A stretch of 64,000 nucleotides of DNA from Pantoea eucalypti (GTDB lineage: Bacteria; Pseudomonadota; Gammaproteobacteria; Enterobacterales; Enterobacteriaceae): contig NZ_CP045722.1 in assembly GCF_009646115.1 (NCBI RefSeq), positions 1 through 64,000 on the forward strand. Direction: 5' to 3'. The translations under genes were made by a program, and so were the position numbers. How positions within the stretch are numbered: the stretch's first letter is position 1; each line of letters starts with the position of its first letter. Below are positions 50,063 through 61,195 of the stretch, one piece after another. The notes under the pieces were generated by a model. It was not told the origin of the DNA. It searched no databases and saw only the letters and a list, made by a program, of their open reading frames with translations.

Positions 50063-50838
50063 ACAGGGAAACTTTTACGCCGCCGTGGCGCGATGAGGCG
50101 ATTGTCGCCTGGCTGGATGGTGAGATGACGCCGCGAGAAGCTGCGCAGTTTGAACAGGCGATGGATGAGGATGCTGAACTGGTCGAGCGGGTTGCGCATT
50201 TTCAGCACACCAGTCTCGATTTTGAACAGGCTTTTTCGCCGCTACTCGAACAGGCACCACAGGCCAGAATGGCCCAGCGCCTGGCGACCATTCCGGCACC
50301 CGAGGTGGCCACCGGGTATAGTCGTCGCGCGCTTATTGCCGCATCGGTCAGCTTTTTACTGGTGGGCAGCGGCATTGGTTTTCTGGCAAGACCCTCAGAT
50401 GATGGGAAGGATGAAAGTCAGAATATCCGCGATCTGGAGGCGCGCTATATGTCGCTTTACAGTGCTGAAACGCTGGCCGATACCCCCAATGACGCCGCAA
50501 TGCTGCAGAGAGGTCTCGACCGTACACGGCTGGATTTAGGACTGGAGCTGCACCCGCAGCAACTTCGCCTGCCAGGCGCTGAACTGAAAATGGTGCGGAT
50601 CCTGCGTTACGAACGAACGTCGATTGCACAGATCGCCTGGCTGCATGCTGATTACGGTCCGATGGCGCTCTGTATCTCGCCTGCACCACAGGATTCGAAC
50701 CCGATTACTCAGGAACAGCGCCACGGCATGCAGCTGGCCTGGTGGAAGCGCGGTGGCTATCAGTATGTGTTGATAGGGCGTAATCCCACTGCTCAGTTGG
50801 CTGCCATCGCTGAAACATTGGTGACCACGCTCAGTTAA
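50059..50838 (+). CDS. Membrane anti-sigma factor
   Basis: A 259-residue protein with a cytoplasmic N-terminal anti-sigma domain (IVAWLDGEMTPREAAQFEQA), one membrane helix at about 94-111 (LIAASVSFLLVGSGIGFL) and a periplasmic domain. No HxxxCxxC zinc motif is present. It overlaps the sigma gene (ATGA) and is co-translated with it. It should hold the sigma factor inactive until a periplasmic or redox signal arrives. Confidence 0.83.
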   Translation: MNRETFTPPWRDEAIVAWLDGEMTPREAAQFEQAMDEDAELVERVAHFQHTSLDFEQAFSPLLEQAPQARMAQRLATIPAPEVATGYSRRALIAASVSFLLVGSGIGFLARPSDDGKDESQNIRDLEARYMSLYSAETLADTPNDAAMLQRGLDRTRLDLGLELHPQQLRLPGAELKMVRILRYERTSIAQIAWLHADYGPMALCISPAPQDSNPITQEQRHGMQLAWWKRGGYQYVLIGRNPTAQLAAIAETLVTTLS

Positions 50839-50873
50839 AAAAGTCTGTCCCTGAGCGCTTGCTTCAACAGCGA

Positions 50874-51446
50874 TTATCTGGCCTGTGCGGCAATAATCAG
50901 CGCAATGTTTACCCGATCATCAACCACTCCAACCAATCGATCCATTCCAAAGGCAGAGCGGGATATCGCGGTGGAGGCATGCAGCGCCAGAGAGCGTGAC
51001 GCCGGATCAATTGTTTTACCACTGTCCAGTGAGGCCTGCATCACCACTGACCGGCTGACATTTTTAACCGTTAGCACGCCAAAAATACGGTAGTTACCCT
51101 CACCCAGTGAGGCAACACGACTGCTCACAAAGTGAATCTGCGGGTAACGCTCCGCATCAAAAAAGAGATCGCTTTTCAATTGCCAGGTCAACAGACTGTT
51201 CGATGCCACCAGTGTGCCCACTGGAATATTCACTTCGATACGATCGTCATGGTCTTCATCCGGATTAAGTGTCACCGTGCCAGACACACCCTGTAGTCTG
51301 GCTTGCGAAAAATCGTGACCAAAGGTACGCCATGAGAGGCCAATCGATGTTTTATCAGGTGTTATGGTATAGGTTACTGGCGCGGCGTAAAGTACCGGAC
51401 TGAGCAGGGCGAACAGGGTGCATAAACAGGCGACACGCATCATCAC
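50874..51446 (-). CDS. YceI-family periplasmic lipid-binding protein
   Basis: A 190-residue protein with a signal peptide (about 1-21, ending LYA-A) and the YceI beta-barrel features: YTITPDKTSIGLSWRTFGHD near the front and a C-terminal RSAFGMDRLVGVVDDRVNIAL. YceI proteins bind isoprenoid or amide lipids in the periplasm; some are under sigma or redox control. It is convergent with the sigma/anti-sigma genes, and the two ends are only 35 bp apart. Confidence 0.88.
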   Translation of the reverse strand: MMMRVACLCTLFALLSPVLYAAPVTYTITPDKTSIGLSWRTFGHDFSQARLQGVSGTVTLNPDEDHDDRIEVNIPVGTLVASNSLLTWQLKSDLFFDAERYPQIHFVSSRVASLGEGNYRIFGVLTVKNVSRSVVMQASLDSGKTIDPASRSLALHASTAISRSAFGMDRLVGVVDDRVNIALIIAAQAR

Positions 51447-52130
51447 AATTTTCTCTTTTTTAGGCAGACCAGACGTTAACGCCTCAAACCACGATCTTAT
51501 TCGATTTTTTTAGCACTGTTTTCACCCTTCAGGCACAGGTAATCTGACAAATATTAACTGACTGTCACCTTAGTTTCACCAAAGTGTAATAATTATTGTT
51601 AGGGCTGAACATTAATAACGAACAATATTAAGAATACATTAAGACGCTTTTATCGGCGGATGTTTTCGGTGAAATTAACAGGATACTGATTTGATCAGGA
51701 GTTGCCTGGTGTGTCTGGATTTATTTTCAGTAAAATCATTTAGTTGTATTGAATCTCAGATATTGCTTCTCTGGTGGGTGGGTTTATGATCTGAGAAGTG
51801 GCAGCCCTTGCGATCTTAAACAAAACATCAATAAATCAAAAATTGAGAGCGGAGTCATTATTATTAACTTAAATGTGAACTTTTTCGTAAAACCTTAACT
51901 CACTCTTCTTTCATTTTATTGCAATGAACACTATTCATTTAATGTTCAGTTAAGTTTCATACGTTAGTTTGTATTAGCAGTCCGGTAACCTCAATTCCAG
52001 AACGGGAAAATAAGGTGTCGATAACGCCATAACCGGATGTTGATAATTCGCTATTTCAATTCTTTTGCCGGCGTTGTGTCTGATTAACAACGCTCGACAG
52101 CTAATGAGTTTGATCTGCAGGAGTTTTAGC
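51447..52130. other. Long AT-rich control region upstream of the arn operon
   Basis: 684 bp without a gene, between YceI and arnB. It is strongly AT-rich from 51530 to 51960. An inverted repeat TGAACA-N12-TGTTCA lies at 51925-51948. A PmrA-box-like element follows and is listed separately. No long open frame with a ribosome binding site is seen. Confidence 0.5.
51938..51954 (-). promoter_or_regulatory. Possible PmrA/BasR box of the arn operon
   Basis: Read on the minus strand CTTAAC-TGAAC-ATTAAA, two half sites with the five-base spacing of the PmrA consensus (YTTAAK-N5-YTTAAK), each with mismatches. It is about 180 bp before arnB, which is known to be PmrA-regulated in enterobacteria. The match is weak and the orientation is reversed. 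Confidence 0.28.
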
Positions 52131-53267
52131 ATGGATTTTTTGCCATTTTCCCGCCCTTCATTTGGTGATGAAGAGCTGGCTGCTGTTAAAGCGGTATTTG
52201 ACTCCGGGTGGATAACAACAGGCGCTAAATGTGCGGAACTGGAGCAGGCTTTTGTACAACTGACTGGCAACCAGCACGCCATTGCGGTGAGTTCTGCCAC
52301 AGCGGGGATGCATGTAACGCTGATGGCGATGGGAATCGGGCCTGGCGATGAGGTCATTACGCCGTCCATGACCTGGGTCTCCACTCTGAACCTGATCACG
52401 CTGCTGGGCGCCACGCCGGTGATGATTGATGTCGATCCTGACAACCTGATGGTGACGCCGGAACTCATAGCTCAGGCGATTACCTCACGTACCCGCGCGA
52501 TTATTCCGGTGCATTACGCTGGTGCTCCCGCCGATCTCACGCCAATCTATCAGCTTGCTGAGCAGCATGGCATCGCCATTATTGAAGATGCGGCTCACGC
52601 GGTGGGCACGACTTATCACGAGAAGCCAATCGGGCATCGCGGCACGGCTATTTTCTCTTTCCACGCCATCAAGAATATCACCTGTGCGGAAGGCGGCCTG
52701 GTGGTGACCGATGACGCTGCTCTCGCCGATCGTATTCGCAGCCTCAAGTTTCATGGCCTGGCGGTTGATGCTTTTGATCGCCAGACCAAGGGGCGTCTGC
52801 CACAGGCAGAAGTGATGATGCCGGGCTTTAAATATAATCTGCCTGATATCAGCGCAGCCATTGCGCTGGTGCAGTTACAGAAGCTACCCGGTTTTATTGC
52901 TCGCCGCCGTGAGATAGCTGAGCGCTATCTGGAAGCGCTGCACACGCTGCCGTTTACGCCATTGTCACTGCCTGCCTGGCCACATCAGCACGCGTGGCAC
53001 CTGTTCATTATTCGCATTGATGAGCAGCGCTGCGGTCTGACGCGTGATGCCTTTATGCAGGCACTTAAGTCGCGGGATATAGGCAGCGGATTGCATTTCC
53101 GTGCGGCGCATACCCACAAATATTATCGCGAACACTATCCCGATTTACGTTTACCTGCCAGTGAACTGAATAGCCAGCAGATGTGTTCGATTCCGCTGTT
53201 TCCGTCAATGACGGATCAGGATATCGAGCGTGTGATTCAGGCTTTACATGACATTGCCGGAGCCTGA
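52131..53267 (+). CDS. arnB: UDP-4-amino-4-deoxy-L-arabinose aminotransferase
   Basis: A PLP enzyme (378 residues) that converts UDP-4-keto-arabinose to UDP-L-Ara4N with glutamate. It has the DegT/DnrJ/EryC1 fold with the Schiff-base Lys181 in [13 protein letters not shown], the EDAAHAVG motif and an N-terminal [14 protein letters not shown] typical of ArnB. An open frame begins earlier, but CAGGAG before the ATG at 52131 fixes the start. First gene of arnBCADTEF. Confidence 0.96.
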   Translation: MDFLPFSRPSFGDEELAAVKAVFDSGWITTGAKCAELEQAFVQLTGNQHAIAVSSATAGMHVTLMAMGIGPGDEVITPSMTWVSTLNLITLLGATPVMIDVDPDNLMVTPELIAQAITSRTRAIIPVHYAGAPADLTPIYQLAEQHGIAIIEDAAHAVGTTYHEKPIGHRGTAIFSFHAIKNITCAEGGLVVTDDAALADRIRSLKFHGLAVDAFDRQTKGRLPQAEVMMPGFKYNLPDISAAIALVQLQKLPGFIARRREIAERYLEALHTLPFTPLSLPAWPHQHAWHLFIIRIDEQRCGLTRDAFMQALKSRDIGSGLHFRAAHTHKYYREHYPDLRLPASELNSQQMCSIPLFPSMTDQDIERVIQALHDIAGA

Positions 53268-53268
53268 A

Positions 53269-54252
53269 ATGCGCGATATCAAACCGATCAATATGCTCTC
53301 CGTGGTCATCCCGGTCTATAACGAACAGGAAAGCCTGCCGGAGTTGCTGCAGCGGACCAGCGCGGCATGTGACGCCATTGAAATTGAGTATGAAATTCTG
53401 CTGGTTGATGACGGCAGCAGTGACCGCTCAGCCGAACTGATTGAACAGGCTGCCATCATTCCCGGCAGCCGCATAACGGGGGTACTGCTCAATCGCAACT
53501 ACGGTCAGCACTCCGCCATTATGGCCGGATTCAGCCAGGTCCGTGGCGATCTGATTGTGACACTGGATGCCGATCTGCAGAACCCTCCGGAAGAGATCCC
53601 GCGGCTGGTTGAAGCTGCGCGTCAGGGTTATGACGTGGTGGGTACAGTCCGCCAGCAGCGTCAGGATACCTGGTTCCGTCGCAAGGCCTCGCGCACGCTC
53701 AACCACCTGATTCAGCGGGTCACCGGCAAAGCGATGGGCGATTACGGCTGTATGTTGCGTGCCTATCGGCGCCATATCGTCGAGGCGATGCTCAATTGTC
53801 ACGAACGCAGTACGTTCATTCCGATTCTGGCCAACACCTTTGCCCGAAACACCATTGAACTGCCGGTGCTCCACGCTGAGCGGGCCTTTGGCGATTCGAA
53901 ATATAGCTTTATGCGCCTGATCAACCTGATGTACGACCTGGTGACCTGCCTGACCACCACGCCGTTGCGATTGCTCAGCGTAGTAGGCAGCCTGATTGCA
54001 CTCTCCGGCTTCGCTTTCTCGCTGGTGCTTATCGTATTGCGACTCTTTTTTGGTGCGGCATGGGCGGGAGATGGTGTTTTCGTCCTGTTCGCCGTGTTGT
54101 TCATGTTTATCGGTGCCCAGTTTGTGGGTATGGGACTGCTCGGGGAGTATATCGGGCGAATTTATAACGACGTTCGGGCGCGTCCGCGCTATTTCGTTCA
54201 ACGCATTGTTCAGGCTCCTGAAGAGCCTTCAGTACAGGATACTCAATCATGA
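53269..54252 (+). CDS. arnC: Undecaprenyl-phosphate Ara4FN transferase
   Basis: A membrane GT2 enzyme (327 residues) that moves formylated Ara4N from UDP to undecaprenyl phosphate. The catalytic part ([34 protein letters not shown]) is followed by two membrane helices at about 235-290. GGAG seven bases before the ATG fixes the start. It is one base after the arnB stop and overlaps arnA by four. Confidence 0.95.
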   Translation: MRDIKPINMLSVVIPVYNEQESLPELLQRTSAACDAIEIEYEILLVDDGSSDRSAELIEQAAIIPGSRITGVLLNRNYGQHSAIMAGFSQVRGDLIVTLDADLQNPPEEIPRLVEAARQGYDVVGTVRQQRQDTWFRRKASRTLNHLIQRVTGKAMGDYGCMLRAYRRHIVEAMLNCHERSTFIPILANTFARNTIELPVLHAERAFGDSKYSFMRLINLMYDLVTCLTTTPLRLLSVVGSLIALSGFAFSLVLIVLRLFFGAAWAGDGVFVLFAVLFMFIGAQFVGMGLLGEYIGRIYNDVRARPRYFVQRIVQAPEEPSVQDTQS

Positions 54253-56228
54253 AGACCGTTGTTTTCGCCTATCACGATCTGGGCTGTGTCGGCATCAATG
54301 CACTGCTTAGCGCAGGCTATGAGATCACCGCCATTTTTACGCACAACGATGTGGCTACCGAAAATCACTTTTTCGGCTCAGTCGCGCGTCTGGCGGCAGA
54401 GCACGGCATTCCGGTCTATGCACCGGACGAGGCGAATCACCCAATCTGGCTTGACCGCATCCGCACCATGGCGCCAGAAATGATCTTCTCCTTCTACTAT
54501 CGCCATCTGCTGAGCGATGAGATCCTGCAATGCGCTGAAAAGGGGGCTTTTAACCTGCACGGTTCACTGCTGCCAAAATACCGCGGTCGGGCGCCACTCA
54601 ACTGGGCGCTGGTCAACGGTGAGACGGAAACCGGCGTTACGTTACATCGCATGGTGAAGCGTGCGGATGCCGGTAATATTCTGGCGCAGCAGAAGGTGGC
54701 CATTGAGGATGCAGACAACGCGCTGACGCTGCATCGTAAACTGACCCAGGCTGCAGAGCAGTTACTTAACGACGTCTTACCTCGCCTGCGCACGGGTGAG
54801 GTCAGTGAGACGCCACAGGATGAGAGTCAGGCGACCTGTGTTGGCCGTCGCACGGCCGAAGATGGCCGCATCGACTGGAATCAACCCGCAGAGAAGATTC
54901 ACAATCTGGTCAGAGCGGTTACCGATCCGTGGCCAGGCGCCTTCGCCTTCGCCGGTTCGGTTAAATTTATCGTCTGGAAGAGCCGGGTTCATACGCACTC
55001 GCATCAGGCGAAGCCAGGTACGGTGATTTCTAAGCAGCCATTCCTGATCGCCTGTGGTGAGGGTGCACTGGAAATTCTGACCGGACAGTCCGAGCATGGC
55101 GTTTACATGAATGGCAGCCAGCTGGCGCAAAGCCTGGGCATGGTGCCTGGCGCACTGCTCTATTCAAAACCGCAGTCGGCGCTGCAACGTCGTACACGCG
55201 TGCTCATCCTCGGGGTTAACGGCTTTATTGGTAATCATCTCACCGAGCGTTTATTGCAGGATGAGCATTTTGAAGTCTATGGTCTTGATATCAGCTCAGA
55301 CGCCATCAGCCGCTTCCTGGAACATCCGCGCTTCCATTTCGTTGAAGGGGATATCGCTATTCATTCCGAATGGATTGAGTATCACATCAAAAAATGTGAT
55401 GTCATCCTGCCGCTGGTGGCGATCGCTACGCCGATTGAATACACCCGAAATCCGCTGCGCGTCTTTGAGCTCGATTTCGAAGAGAACCTGAAAATCATCC
55501 GTGACTGCGTGAAGTATCAGAAGCGCATTATTTTCCCATCCACCTCTGAAGTCTACGGCATGTGTACTGATGCCAGCTTCGATGAGGATAGCTCGAATCT
55601 GGTGGTCGGGCCGATCAACAAACAGCGCTGGATTTATTCGGTATCTAAACAGCTGCTGGACCGTGTGATCTGGGCTTATGGCGAAAAAGAGGGGCTGCGT
55701 TTTACCCTGTTCCGTCCGTTCAACTGGATGGGACCGCGTCTGGATAACCTCAACGCAGCACGCATCGGCAGTTCTCGCGCGATCACGCAACTTATCCTCA
55801 ATCTGGTTGAAGGTTCACCGATTAAGTTGATCGACGGCGGCAAACAAAAGCGCTGCTTTACCGATATTCAGGATGGTGTGGAAGCATTGTTCCGCATTAT
55901 CGAAAACAAGCAGCAGAATTGTGATGGTCAGATCATCAACATCGGTAATCCGGACAATGAAGCCAGTATCAAAGAACTCGCGGAGCAGTTGCTGGCCAGC
56001 TTCGAGCGTCACCCGCTGCGCAGCCAGTTCCCGCCGTTTGCCGGTTTCCGCGAAGTGGAAAGCAGCAGTTACTACGGTAAAGGCTATCAGGATGTGGAGC
56101 ACCGCAAACCGGCTATCCGCAATGCGCGTCGCCTACTTGGCTGGACGCCAACCGTCACGATGGATGTCACTATCGACAACACGCTCGATTTCTTCCTGCG
56201 TACCGTTGAGCAACAGGCTGATAAGTGA
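54249..56228 (+). CDS. arnA: Bifunctional UDP-Ara4N formyltransferase/UDP-glucuronate decarboxylase
   Basis: A 659-residue two-domain enzyme. The N-terminal 300 residues are a formyl-THF-dependent transferase ([19 protein letters not shown] catalytic set) that formylates UDP-Ara4N. The C-terminal part from about 315 is an SDR-type oxidative decarboxylase of UDP-glucuronate ([21 protein letters not shown] with the Tyr-x3-Lys). Both domains look intact. Confidence 0.96.
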   Translation: MKTVVFAYHDLGCVGINALLSAGYEITAIFTHNDVATENHFFGSVARLAAEHGIPVYAPDEANHPIWLDRIRTMAPEMIFSFYYRHLLSDEILQCAEKGAFNLHGSLLPKYRGRAPLNWALVNGETETGVTLHRMVKRADAGNILAQQKVAIEDADNALTLHRKLTQAAEQLLNDVLPRLRTGEVSETPQDESQATCVGRRTAEDGRIDWNQPAEKIHNLVRAVTDPWPGAFAFAGSVKFIVWKSRVHTHSHQAKPGTVISKQPFLIACGEGALEILTGQSEHGVYMNGSQLAQSLGMVPGALLYSKPQSALQRRTRVLILGVNGFIGNHLTERLLQDEHFEVYGLDISSDAISRFLEHPRFHFVEGDIAIHSEWIEYHIKKCDVILPLVAIATPIEYTRNPLRVFELDFEENLKIIRDCVKYQKRIIFPSTSEVYGMCTDASFDEDSSNLVVGPINKQRWIYSVSKQLLDRVIWAYGEKEGLRFTLFRPFNWMGPRLDNLNAARIGSSRAITQLILNLVEGSPIKLIDGGKQKRCFTDIQDGVEALFRIIENKQQNCDGQIINIGNPDNEASIKELAEQLLASFERHPLRSQFPPFAGFREVESSSYYGKGYQDVEHRKPAIRNARRLLGWTPTVTMDVTIDNTLDFFLRTVEQQADK

Positions 56229-57130
56229 TGAAGAAGATCGGTCTGCGGATTGACGTAGATACCTGGCGCGGCACGAAGCAGGGTGTGCCGGCGCTGCTTG
56301 AGCTCTTCCAGCGTCACGCAGTGCGGGCCAGCTTTTTCTTCAGCGTGGGACCGGACAACATGGGCCGCCATCTCTGGCGGCTGGTGAAACCGGCGTTTCT
56401 CATGAAGATGCTGCGCTCCCGCGCCGCATCACTTTATGGCTGGGACATTCTGCTCGCCGGAACGGCCTGGCCGGGAAAGCAGATGGGACGTGGCCTGCGG
56501 AACATTATGCAGGATGCCACACGCCAGCATGAAGTCGGTCTGCATGCCTGGGACCACTTTGCCTGGCAGACCTGGGCAGGTGTCTGGCCGCAGGATAAAC
56601 TGGTTGAGCAGATAGCACGCGGCACCGAAACGCTCAGTGAGATCCTTGGTCATCCTGTCAGCTGTTCGGCCGTTGCAGGCTGGCGTGCTGATGGTCGGGT
56701 CGTTGCCGCCAAACAGGATTTTGGCTTTCACTACAACAGTGACTGCCGCGGCAGCGGGCCATTCAGGCCCATACTGCCAGATGGTCAGATCGGCACTGTA
56801 CAGATTCCGGTGACGTTACCCACATGGGATGAAGTGGTTGGCCGTGAGGTCAGCGCAGAAGGCTATAACGATTACATTCTGGCGAAAATGCTCGCTTCTG
56901 ATGATGGCGCTGTCTATACCGTGCATGCCGAAGTGGAGGGGATTATTGGCTTACCAGACTTCGACAAATTGCTGAATGCAGCAACCCGTAATGGCATTCA
57001 GTTCTGTCCGTTAAGCGAGCTATTGCCCGACGACCTGACCACCTTACCCGTGGGAAGGATCGTCAGAGGTGAAATTCCCGGACGGGAAGGGTGGCTGGGC
57101 TGCCAGAAACTGACTAAAGAGGCGAACTAG
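56228..57130 (+). CDS. arnD: 4-deoxy-4-formamido-L-arabinose-phospho-undecaprenol deformylase
   Basis: A polysaccharide-deacetylase-fold (NodB-like) enzyme of 300 residues that removes the formyl group from the lipid-linked sugar at the inner membrane, making the step irreversible. Metal-binding motifs are seen as RIDVDTWRG and HAWDHFAWQ. The ATG at 56228 shares its base with the arnA stop, so the genes overlap; a GTG one codon earlier is less likely. Confidence 0.94.
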   Translation: MKKIGLRIDVDTWRGTKQGVPALLELFQRHAVRASFFFSVGPDNMGRHLWRLVKPAFLMKMLRSRAASLYGWDILLAGTAWPGKQMGRGLRNIMQDATRQHEVGLHAWDHFAWQTWAGVWPQDKLVEQIARGTETLSEILGHPVSCSAVAGWRADGRVVAAKQDFGFHYNSDCRGSGPFRPILPDGQIGTVQIPVTLPTWDEVVGREVSAEGYNDYILAKMLASDDGAVYTVHAEVEGIIGLPDFDKLLNAATRNGIQFCPLSELLPDDLTTLPVGRIVRGEIPGREGWLGCQKLTKEAN

Positions 57131-58797
57131 TGCGGATACATAAGAACACGAAGTGGCTCATTTTTTTTAGCTTTTTCATTCTCTATTACCTTCTGCCGCC
57201 GATGTTCCGCGACCTCTGGCAACCGGATGAGACACGTTACGCAGAGATCAGCCGGGAGATGCTGGCAACCGGTAACTGGGTGACACCACACTTCTTCGGT
57301 CTTCGCTATTTTGAAAAACCGATTGCGGGTTACTGGATAAACTCACTGGGCCAATGGCTGTTCGGCCATAACAATTTTGGTGTACGGGCAGGATCAATAT
57401 TCTCAACAGCGATAACCGCCGCGTTGATCTTCTGGCTCGGCCGGCGGATGTTTGGTTCGGTCCGCACCGCTGCTGTGGGTTCTCTGATTTTCCTGAGTTC
57501 ACTGCTGGTTTATGGCGTTGGCACCTATGCCGTGCTCGATCCGATGCTGATGCTCTGGCTGGCGGCTGCAATGTGCAGCTTCTGGCTGGCGACGGAGGCC
57601 AGCGGGCGCGCCGGGCGCGCGGGCGGCTATCTGCTGCTGGGTCTCGCCTGCGGCATGGGATTCATGACCAAAGGATTTCTGGCACTGGCGCTACCGGTGC
57701 TGGCGATTCTGCCATGGGTGATCTGGCGAAAGAGAATACCTGAGCTGCTTTGCTTCGGGCCGCTGGCGATTCTCTCTGCCGCAGCAATCAGTGCACCCTG
57801 GGCGCTGGCGATCTATCATCAGGCCCCTGATTTCTGGCACTACTTCTTCTGGGTTGAGCATATTCAGCGCTTTGCAGAAGAGAATGCACAGCACAAAGCC
57901 CCTTTCTGGTACTACCTGCCGGTTCTGCTGCTGGGAACGCTGCCGTGGCTGGCGCTGTTACCGGGTGCATTGATAACCGGCTGGCGCGAGCGTCAGCAGA
58001 ATCCCGGCGCACTGTATCTGTTGAGCTGGACGGTGATGCCGCTGTTGTTTTTCAGTCTGGCAAAAGGCAAGCTGCCGACCTATATCCTGCCCTGTTTTGT
58101 GCCGCTGTCGCTGCTTATGGCCCATTATGGGCTGAACGCGGCGCAGCGGGCAGGGCGCGCATTAACCGTTAATGGCTGGATCAACCTGATTTTCGGCATC
58201 CTCACGCTGGCAACCGTGCTATTGGTACTCGCGCCCTGGAGCGTAACGCATCACCCCCTGTTTGCCACTCATGAGATGCTGAAGCTGGGACTGGGAGCGC
58301 TGGCGTTTCTCATCTGGGGACTGGCGGGCGCATACAGCTGCCGATTTTCACAACGCCGCTGGCTGGTGGCCGCGCTTTGCCCGCTGGGGGTCGCTCTGTT
58401 TATTGGCTCAGCTATCCCGGATAAAATCCGTGATGCCAAACAGCCGCAACACTTTGTCTCTGTGATCAGCGAGCGTCTGGCATCCAGTCATTTTATTCTG
58501 GCGGACAATCCGGGCGTGGCATCTGCCGCAGCCTGGCACCTGCAACGCAGTGATATCGGCTTCTATGATAATAAAGGTGAGCTGCAATATGGGCTGAGCT
58601 ACCCGGATGCGCAATCCCGCTTTGTCTCTCAGGCGGATTTTGGCGGCTGGCTTGCCGATCATCGCCGCATGGGAAGCGTGTCCCTGCTGTTACTGGTTGA
58701 TTCCCCACACAGTGATATCGGCGAGGATGTGCCGGTTCCGGATGCGGTCTATCGCCAGGGCAGGCTTGTCTGCCTTTATTACGGTCAGATGAAGTAA
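57130..58797 (+). CDS. arnT: Undecaprenyl-phosphate-Ara4N:lipid A transferase
   Basis: A 555-residue GT83 integral membrane enzyme that transfers Ara4N to lipid A phosphates, reducing the negative charge and giving resistance to polymyxin and cationic peptides. Multiple transmembrane helices, the DLWQPDETRYAEISREM first-loop acid motif, and KLPTYILPCFVPLS are typical. The GTG start overlaps the arnD stop by one base. Confidence 0.95.
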   Translation: MRIHKNTKWLIFFSFFILYYLLPPMFRDLWQPDETRYAEISREMLATGNWVTPHFFGLRYFEKPIAGYWINSLGQWLFGHNNFGVRAGSIFSTAITAALIFWLGRRMFGSVRTAAVGSLIFLSSLLVYGVGTYAVLDPMLMLWLAAAMCSFWLATEASGRAGRAGGYLLLGLACGMGFMTKGFLALALPVLAILPWVIWRKRIPELLCFGPLAILSAAAISAPWALAIYHQAPDFWHYFFWVEHIQRFAEENAQHKAPFWYYLPVLLLGTLPWLALLPGALITGWRERQQNPGALYLLSWTVMPLLFFSLAKGKLPTYILPCFVPLSLLMAHYGLNAAQRAGRALTVNGWINLIFGILTLATVLLVLAPWSVTHHPLFATHEMLKLGLGALAFLIWGLAGAYSCRFSQRRWLVAALCPLGVALFIGSAIPDKIRDAKQPQHFVSVISERLASSHFILADNPGVASAAAWHLQRSDIGFYDNKGELQYGLSYPDAQSRFVSQADFGGWLADHRRMGSVSLLLLVDSPHSDIGEDVPVPDAVYRQGRLVCLYYGQMK

Positions 58798-59118
58798 ATG
58801 CTGCTGCTGATTGTGCTGGTGAGTCTGCTCAGCTGCAGCGCGCAGCTGTGTCAGAAACAGGCGACCCACGCGGTATCAGGCCGCATCCGCTTAAGCTGGA
58901 TTGGCGTAAGCGTGCTGCTGTTGGGTATCGCGATGCTCCTCTGGCTGCTGGTGCTGCAGCGGGTGCCCGTCAGCCAGGCGTATCCCATGCTGAGCCTTAA
59001 TTTCATCTTCGTTGCGCTGGCCGGACGCATTTTGTGGCGCGAACGGCTAACGCTTCGTCAGATTGCAGGCACGCTGCTGGTGGTGACGGGCGTCGCGCTA
59101 ATGGCGAGCCAGCTATGA
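58798..59118 (+). CDS. arnE: Ara4N-phosphoundecaprenol flippase subunit ArnE
   Basis: A 106-residue four-helix membrane protein of the small multidrug-resistance-like EamA group. With ArnF it flips undecaprenyl-phosphate-Ara4N to the periplasmic face. It starts immediately after the arnT stop and overlaps arnF by four bases. The motif SQAYPMLSLNFIFVALAGRI is typical. Confidence 0.93.
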   Translation: MLLLIVLVSLLSCSAQLCQKQATHAVSGRIRLSWIGVSVLLLGIAMLLWLLVLQRVPVSQAYPMLSLNFIFVALAGRILWRERLTLRQIAGTLLVVTGVALMASQL

Positions 59119-59480
59119 AAGGATATGGATGGGTTACGTGCAGCGTGCTGCTGGTCTCAGCGGCACAGCTGATGATGCGCTGGGCGATGCCGCGCCTGCC
59201 TGATGTCAGTAGCCTGACGTCGCTGCCAACAGTTGCCATACTGCCTGCCTTGTTGCTGCTGGCCGGGTTGGGAGCTTATGCTGTTTCCATGCTCTGCTGG
59301 ATTCGGGCGCTGCACTATTTTCCGCTTAATCGGGTCTATCCACTGCTCAGCCTGAGTTACGTGCTGGTCTGGCTGGTGGCGGTTTGCTTACCGGTATTTC
59401 ACGAAGCATTTAGCTGGCGTAGCTTAGCTGGTGTGGTGATTATTTTAATCGGGCTACTGTGCATTGTTGTTAAGCCCTGA
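59115..59480 (+). CDS. arnF: Ara4N-phosphoundecaprenol flippase subunit ArnF
   Basis: A 121-residue four-helix membrane partner of ArnE (WIRALHYFPLNRVYPLLSLS). The longer open frame starting 27 codons earlier lies inside arnE; the ATG at 59115 makes the usual ATGA overlap and is chosen. Last gene of the operon. The following 148 bp contain no obvious terminator. Confidence 0.92.
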   Translation: MKGYGWVTCSVLLVSAAQLMMRWAMPRLPDVSSLTSLPTVAILPALLLLAGLGAYAVSMLCWIRALHYFPLNRVYPLLSLSYVLVWLVAVCLPVFHEAFSWRSLAGVVIILIGLLCIVVKP

Positions 59481-59628
59481 ACATTCCGTCTTTTACCATT
59501 TCCGCAATGAACACCGTTTTATTAACGTTTCCGGGCGGTAGTTAATGCCGTCATGATGGATTGTTTAGCGTTTTCATGATAAATATCCATTTTGTTATCG
59601 TTTTCGGGCGACGGATAAAGGATTCGAC

Positions 59629-61158
59629 ATGCTGGTTGGCTTTAGCGCACTGTGCGAACGTTATGCTATCAAACTGGCGCAGCCCTTACGCGTAAAGTCA
59701 GCTATTGGAACCGTACGCTCACATCATGAGGGCCAGGGACAGGTAGAAAATCATTATCCACCAGGCTATCAGCCGGAAGATGATTTTGCGGGTCACTTTG
59801 CCTTTGGTCTCAAGTACGAAGAGATCCATCTGGAGTTTTTCGCACGCCTGTTTACGACCATCGGACCACAACCTTTGGAAGCGTGGTGTCGGCAGGAACC
59901 GTTCGGACAGTATGCGCGACGGGCCGGCTTTCTCTATGAATGGCTGACTGGTAATACCTTACAGGTACCGGACGTCACCAACGGAGGCTATGTTGAGGCG
60001 ATTTCATCCAAAGCGTATCTGACCCGAACGACCGTGAACCGTAACAGGCGCTGGCGCATCAATAATAATCTGCCAGGATCCGCTGATTTCTGCCCACTGG
60101 TACGCAAAACCGCAGCCATTGAGCAGGCGCTCACGTTCGATCTCAACGATGCTTTGCATGATCTGGATAACACCTTTGGCGCGGATATTCTGATGCGCAC
60201 CGCCAGCTGGCTGACATTTAAAGAGTCACGTGCCAGTTTCCTGATTGAGAAAGAGGCGGACCAGGGCGATCGTATCCAGCGATTTGCCCACGTTATCGCG
60301 CAGTATTGCGGCCAGCTTGAGGATCCGCTCAGCGATGCCAGCCTGCATACCATACAGCAGGGCATTCTTGGCCAGGATGCGCTGGGATTGGGGCTGCGAC
60401 GTTCGCCCGTGTTTGTCGGACAGTCGACCATGCGTGAAGATATCGTCCACTATATTGCACCACACTATGATGACGTTCCGCGCTTTATGAATGGGCTTAA
60501 AGTCTTTGAACAGGCTACGCGGGGGGCCGCACCACTGGCTCGTGCGGGGGTTATCGCGTTTGGCTTTGTCTATATCCATCCGATGCGCGACGGCAATGGC
60601 CGCATCCACCGTTTTTTAATCAATGACACACTGATTCGTGATGGAGCGATACCGGATGGCGTGATCCTGCCTGTTTCAGCCACCATTACCAGTTCGATGG
60701 ATTTTCGGGTCGGTTACGATCGCACGCTGGACGTATTTTCTAAACGGCTAATGCGGCGCTATGCAGGCTGCTATCGGTTTGGCGAGTTGAAAACCTATGA
60801 AGATGGCACGCGGAGTAATTTCACTTTCACCGAGTATGAGGATGCCCGTTTCGCCTGGCGTTATCCCGACTTAACCGAGCATGTGCTTTATACCTGCAGA
60901 GTCATCGAGCACACGGTCCGGACTGAAATGGCTGATGAAGCGCGCGTATTGGTGATATTTCAGCGCGCTCAACAGCAGTTGAAGGAGGTCGTTGAGATGC
61001 CTGATCAGGACGCCAGTCGTATTATCCGTTCGCTGAAAGAAAATGGCTGGCAGATTTCTGGCAAGCTCAAAAAAACGTTCCCGCTGCTGGATGATACAAC
61101 TACTGCACAACAGATTGTGGAAGCGGTCAGGTCAGCGTTTGAGACCCACACAGACTAA
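59629..61158 (+). CDS. Fic-domain protein (probable AMPylator)
   Basis: A 509-residue Fic protein. The catalytic loop HPMRDGNGR starts at His317, with the expected preceding helix, so nucleotide transfer (usually AMP) to a Thr, Ser or Tyr of a target is expected. A glutamate-bearing inhibitory helix of the intramolecular (class II) type is likely at about 203-209 (SFLIEKE), near but not identical to the [ST]xxxE[GN] pattern. The C-terminal 150 residues look like a winged-helix-type region. AAAGGA precedes the ATG. The target is unknown; it stands alone after arnF. Confidence 0.85.
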   Translation: MLVGFSALCERYAIKLAQPLRVKSAIGTVRSHHEGQGQVENHYPPGYQPEDDFAGHFAFGLKYEEIHLEFFARLFTTIGPQPLEAWCRQEPFGQYARRAGFLYEWLTGNTLQVPDVTNGGYVEAISSKAYLTRTTVNRNRRWRINNNLPGSADFCPLVRKTAAIEQALTFDLNDALHDLDNTFGADILMRTASWLTFKESRASFLIEKEADQGDRIQRFAHVIAQYCGQLEDPLSDASLHTIQQGILGQDALGLGLRRSPVFVGQSTMREDIVHYIAPHYDDVPRFMNGLKVFEQATRGAAPLARAGVIAFGFVYIHPMRDGNGRIHRFLINDTLIRDGAIPDGVILPVSATITSSMDFRVGYDRTLDVFSKRLMRRYAGCYRFGELKTYEDGTRSNFTFTEYEDARFAWRYPDLTEHVLYTCRVIEHTVRTEMADEARVLVIFQRAQQQLKEVVEMPDQDASRIIRSLKENGWQISGKLKKTFPLLDDTTTAQQIVEAVRSAFETHTD

Positions 61159-61195
61159 GTATTCAGGTGTCATGTGAGGTCGCTGAGCACTGCAT

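Noticed and set aside
50689..50703. tRNA-like T-arm motif (GATTCGAACCC)
   Set aside because: It lies inside the anti-sigma coding sequence, and no cloverleaf can be formed around it.
53428..54201. 257-codon minus-strand frame inside arnC
   Set aside because: Antisense to arnC, composition unlike a protein, no ribosome binding site.
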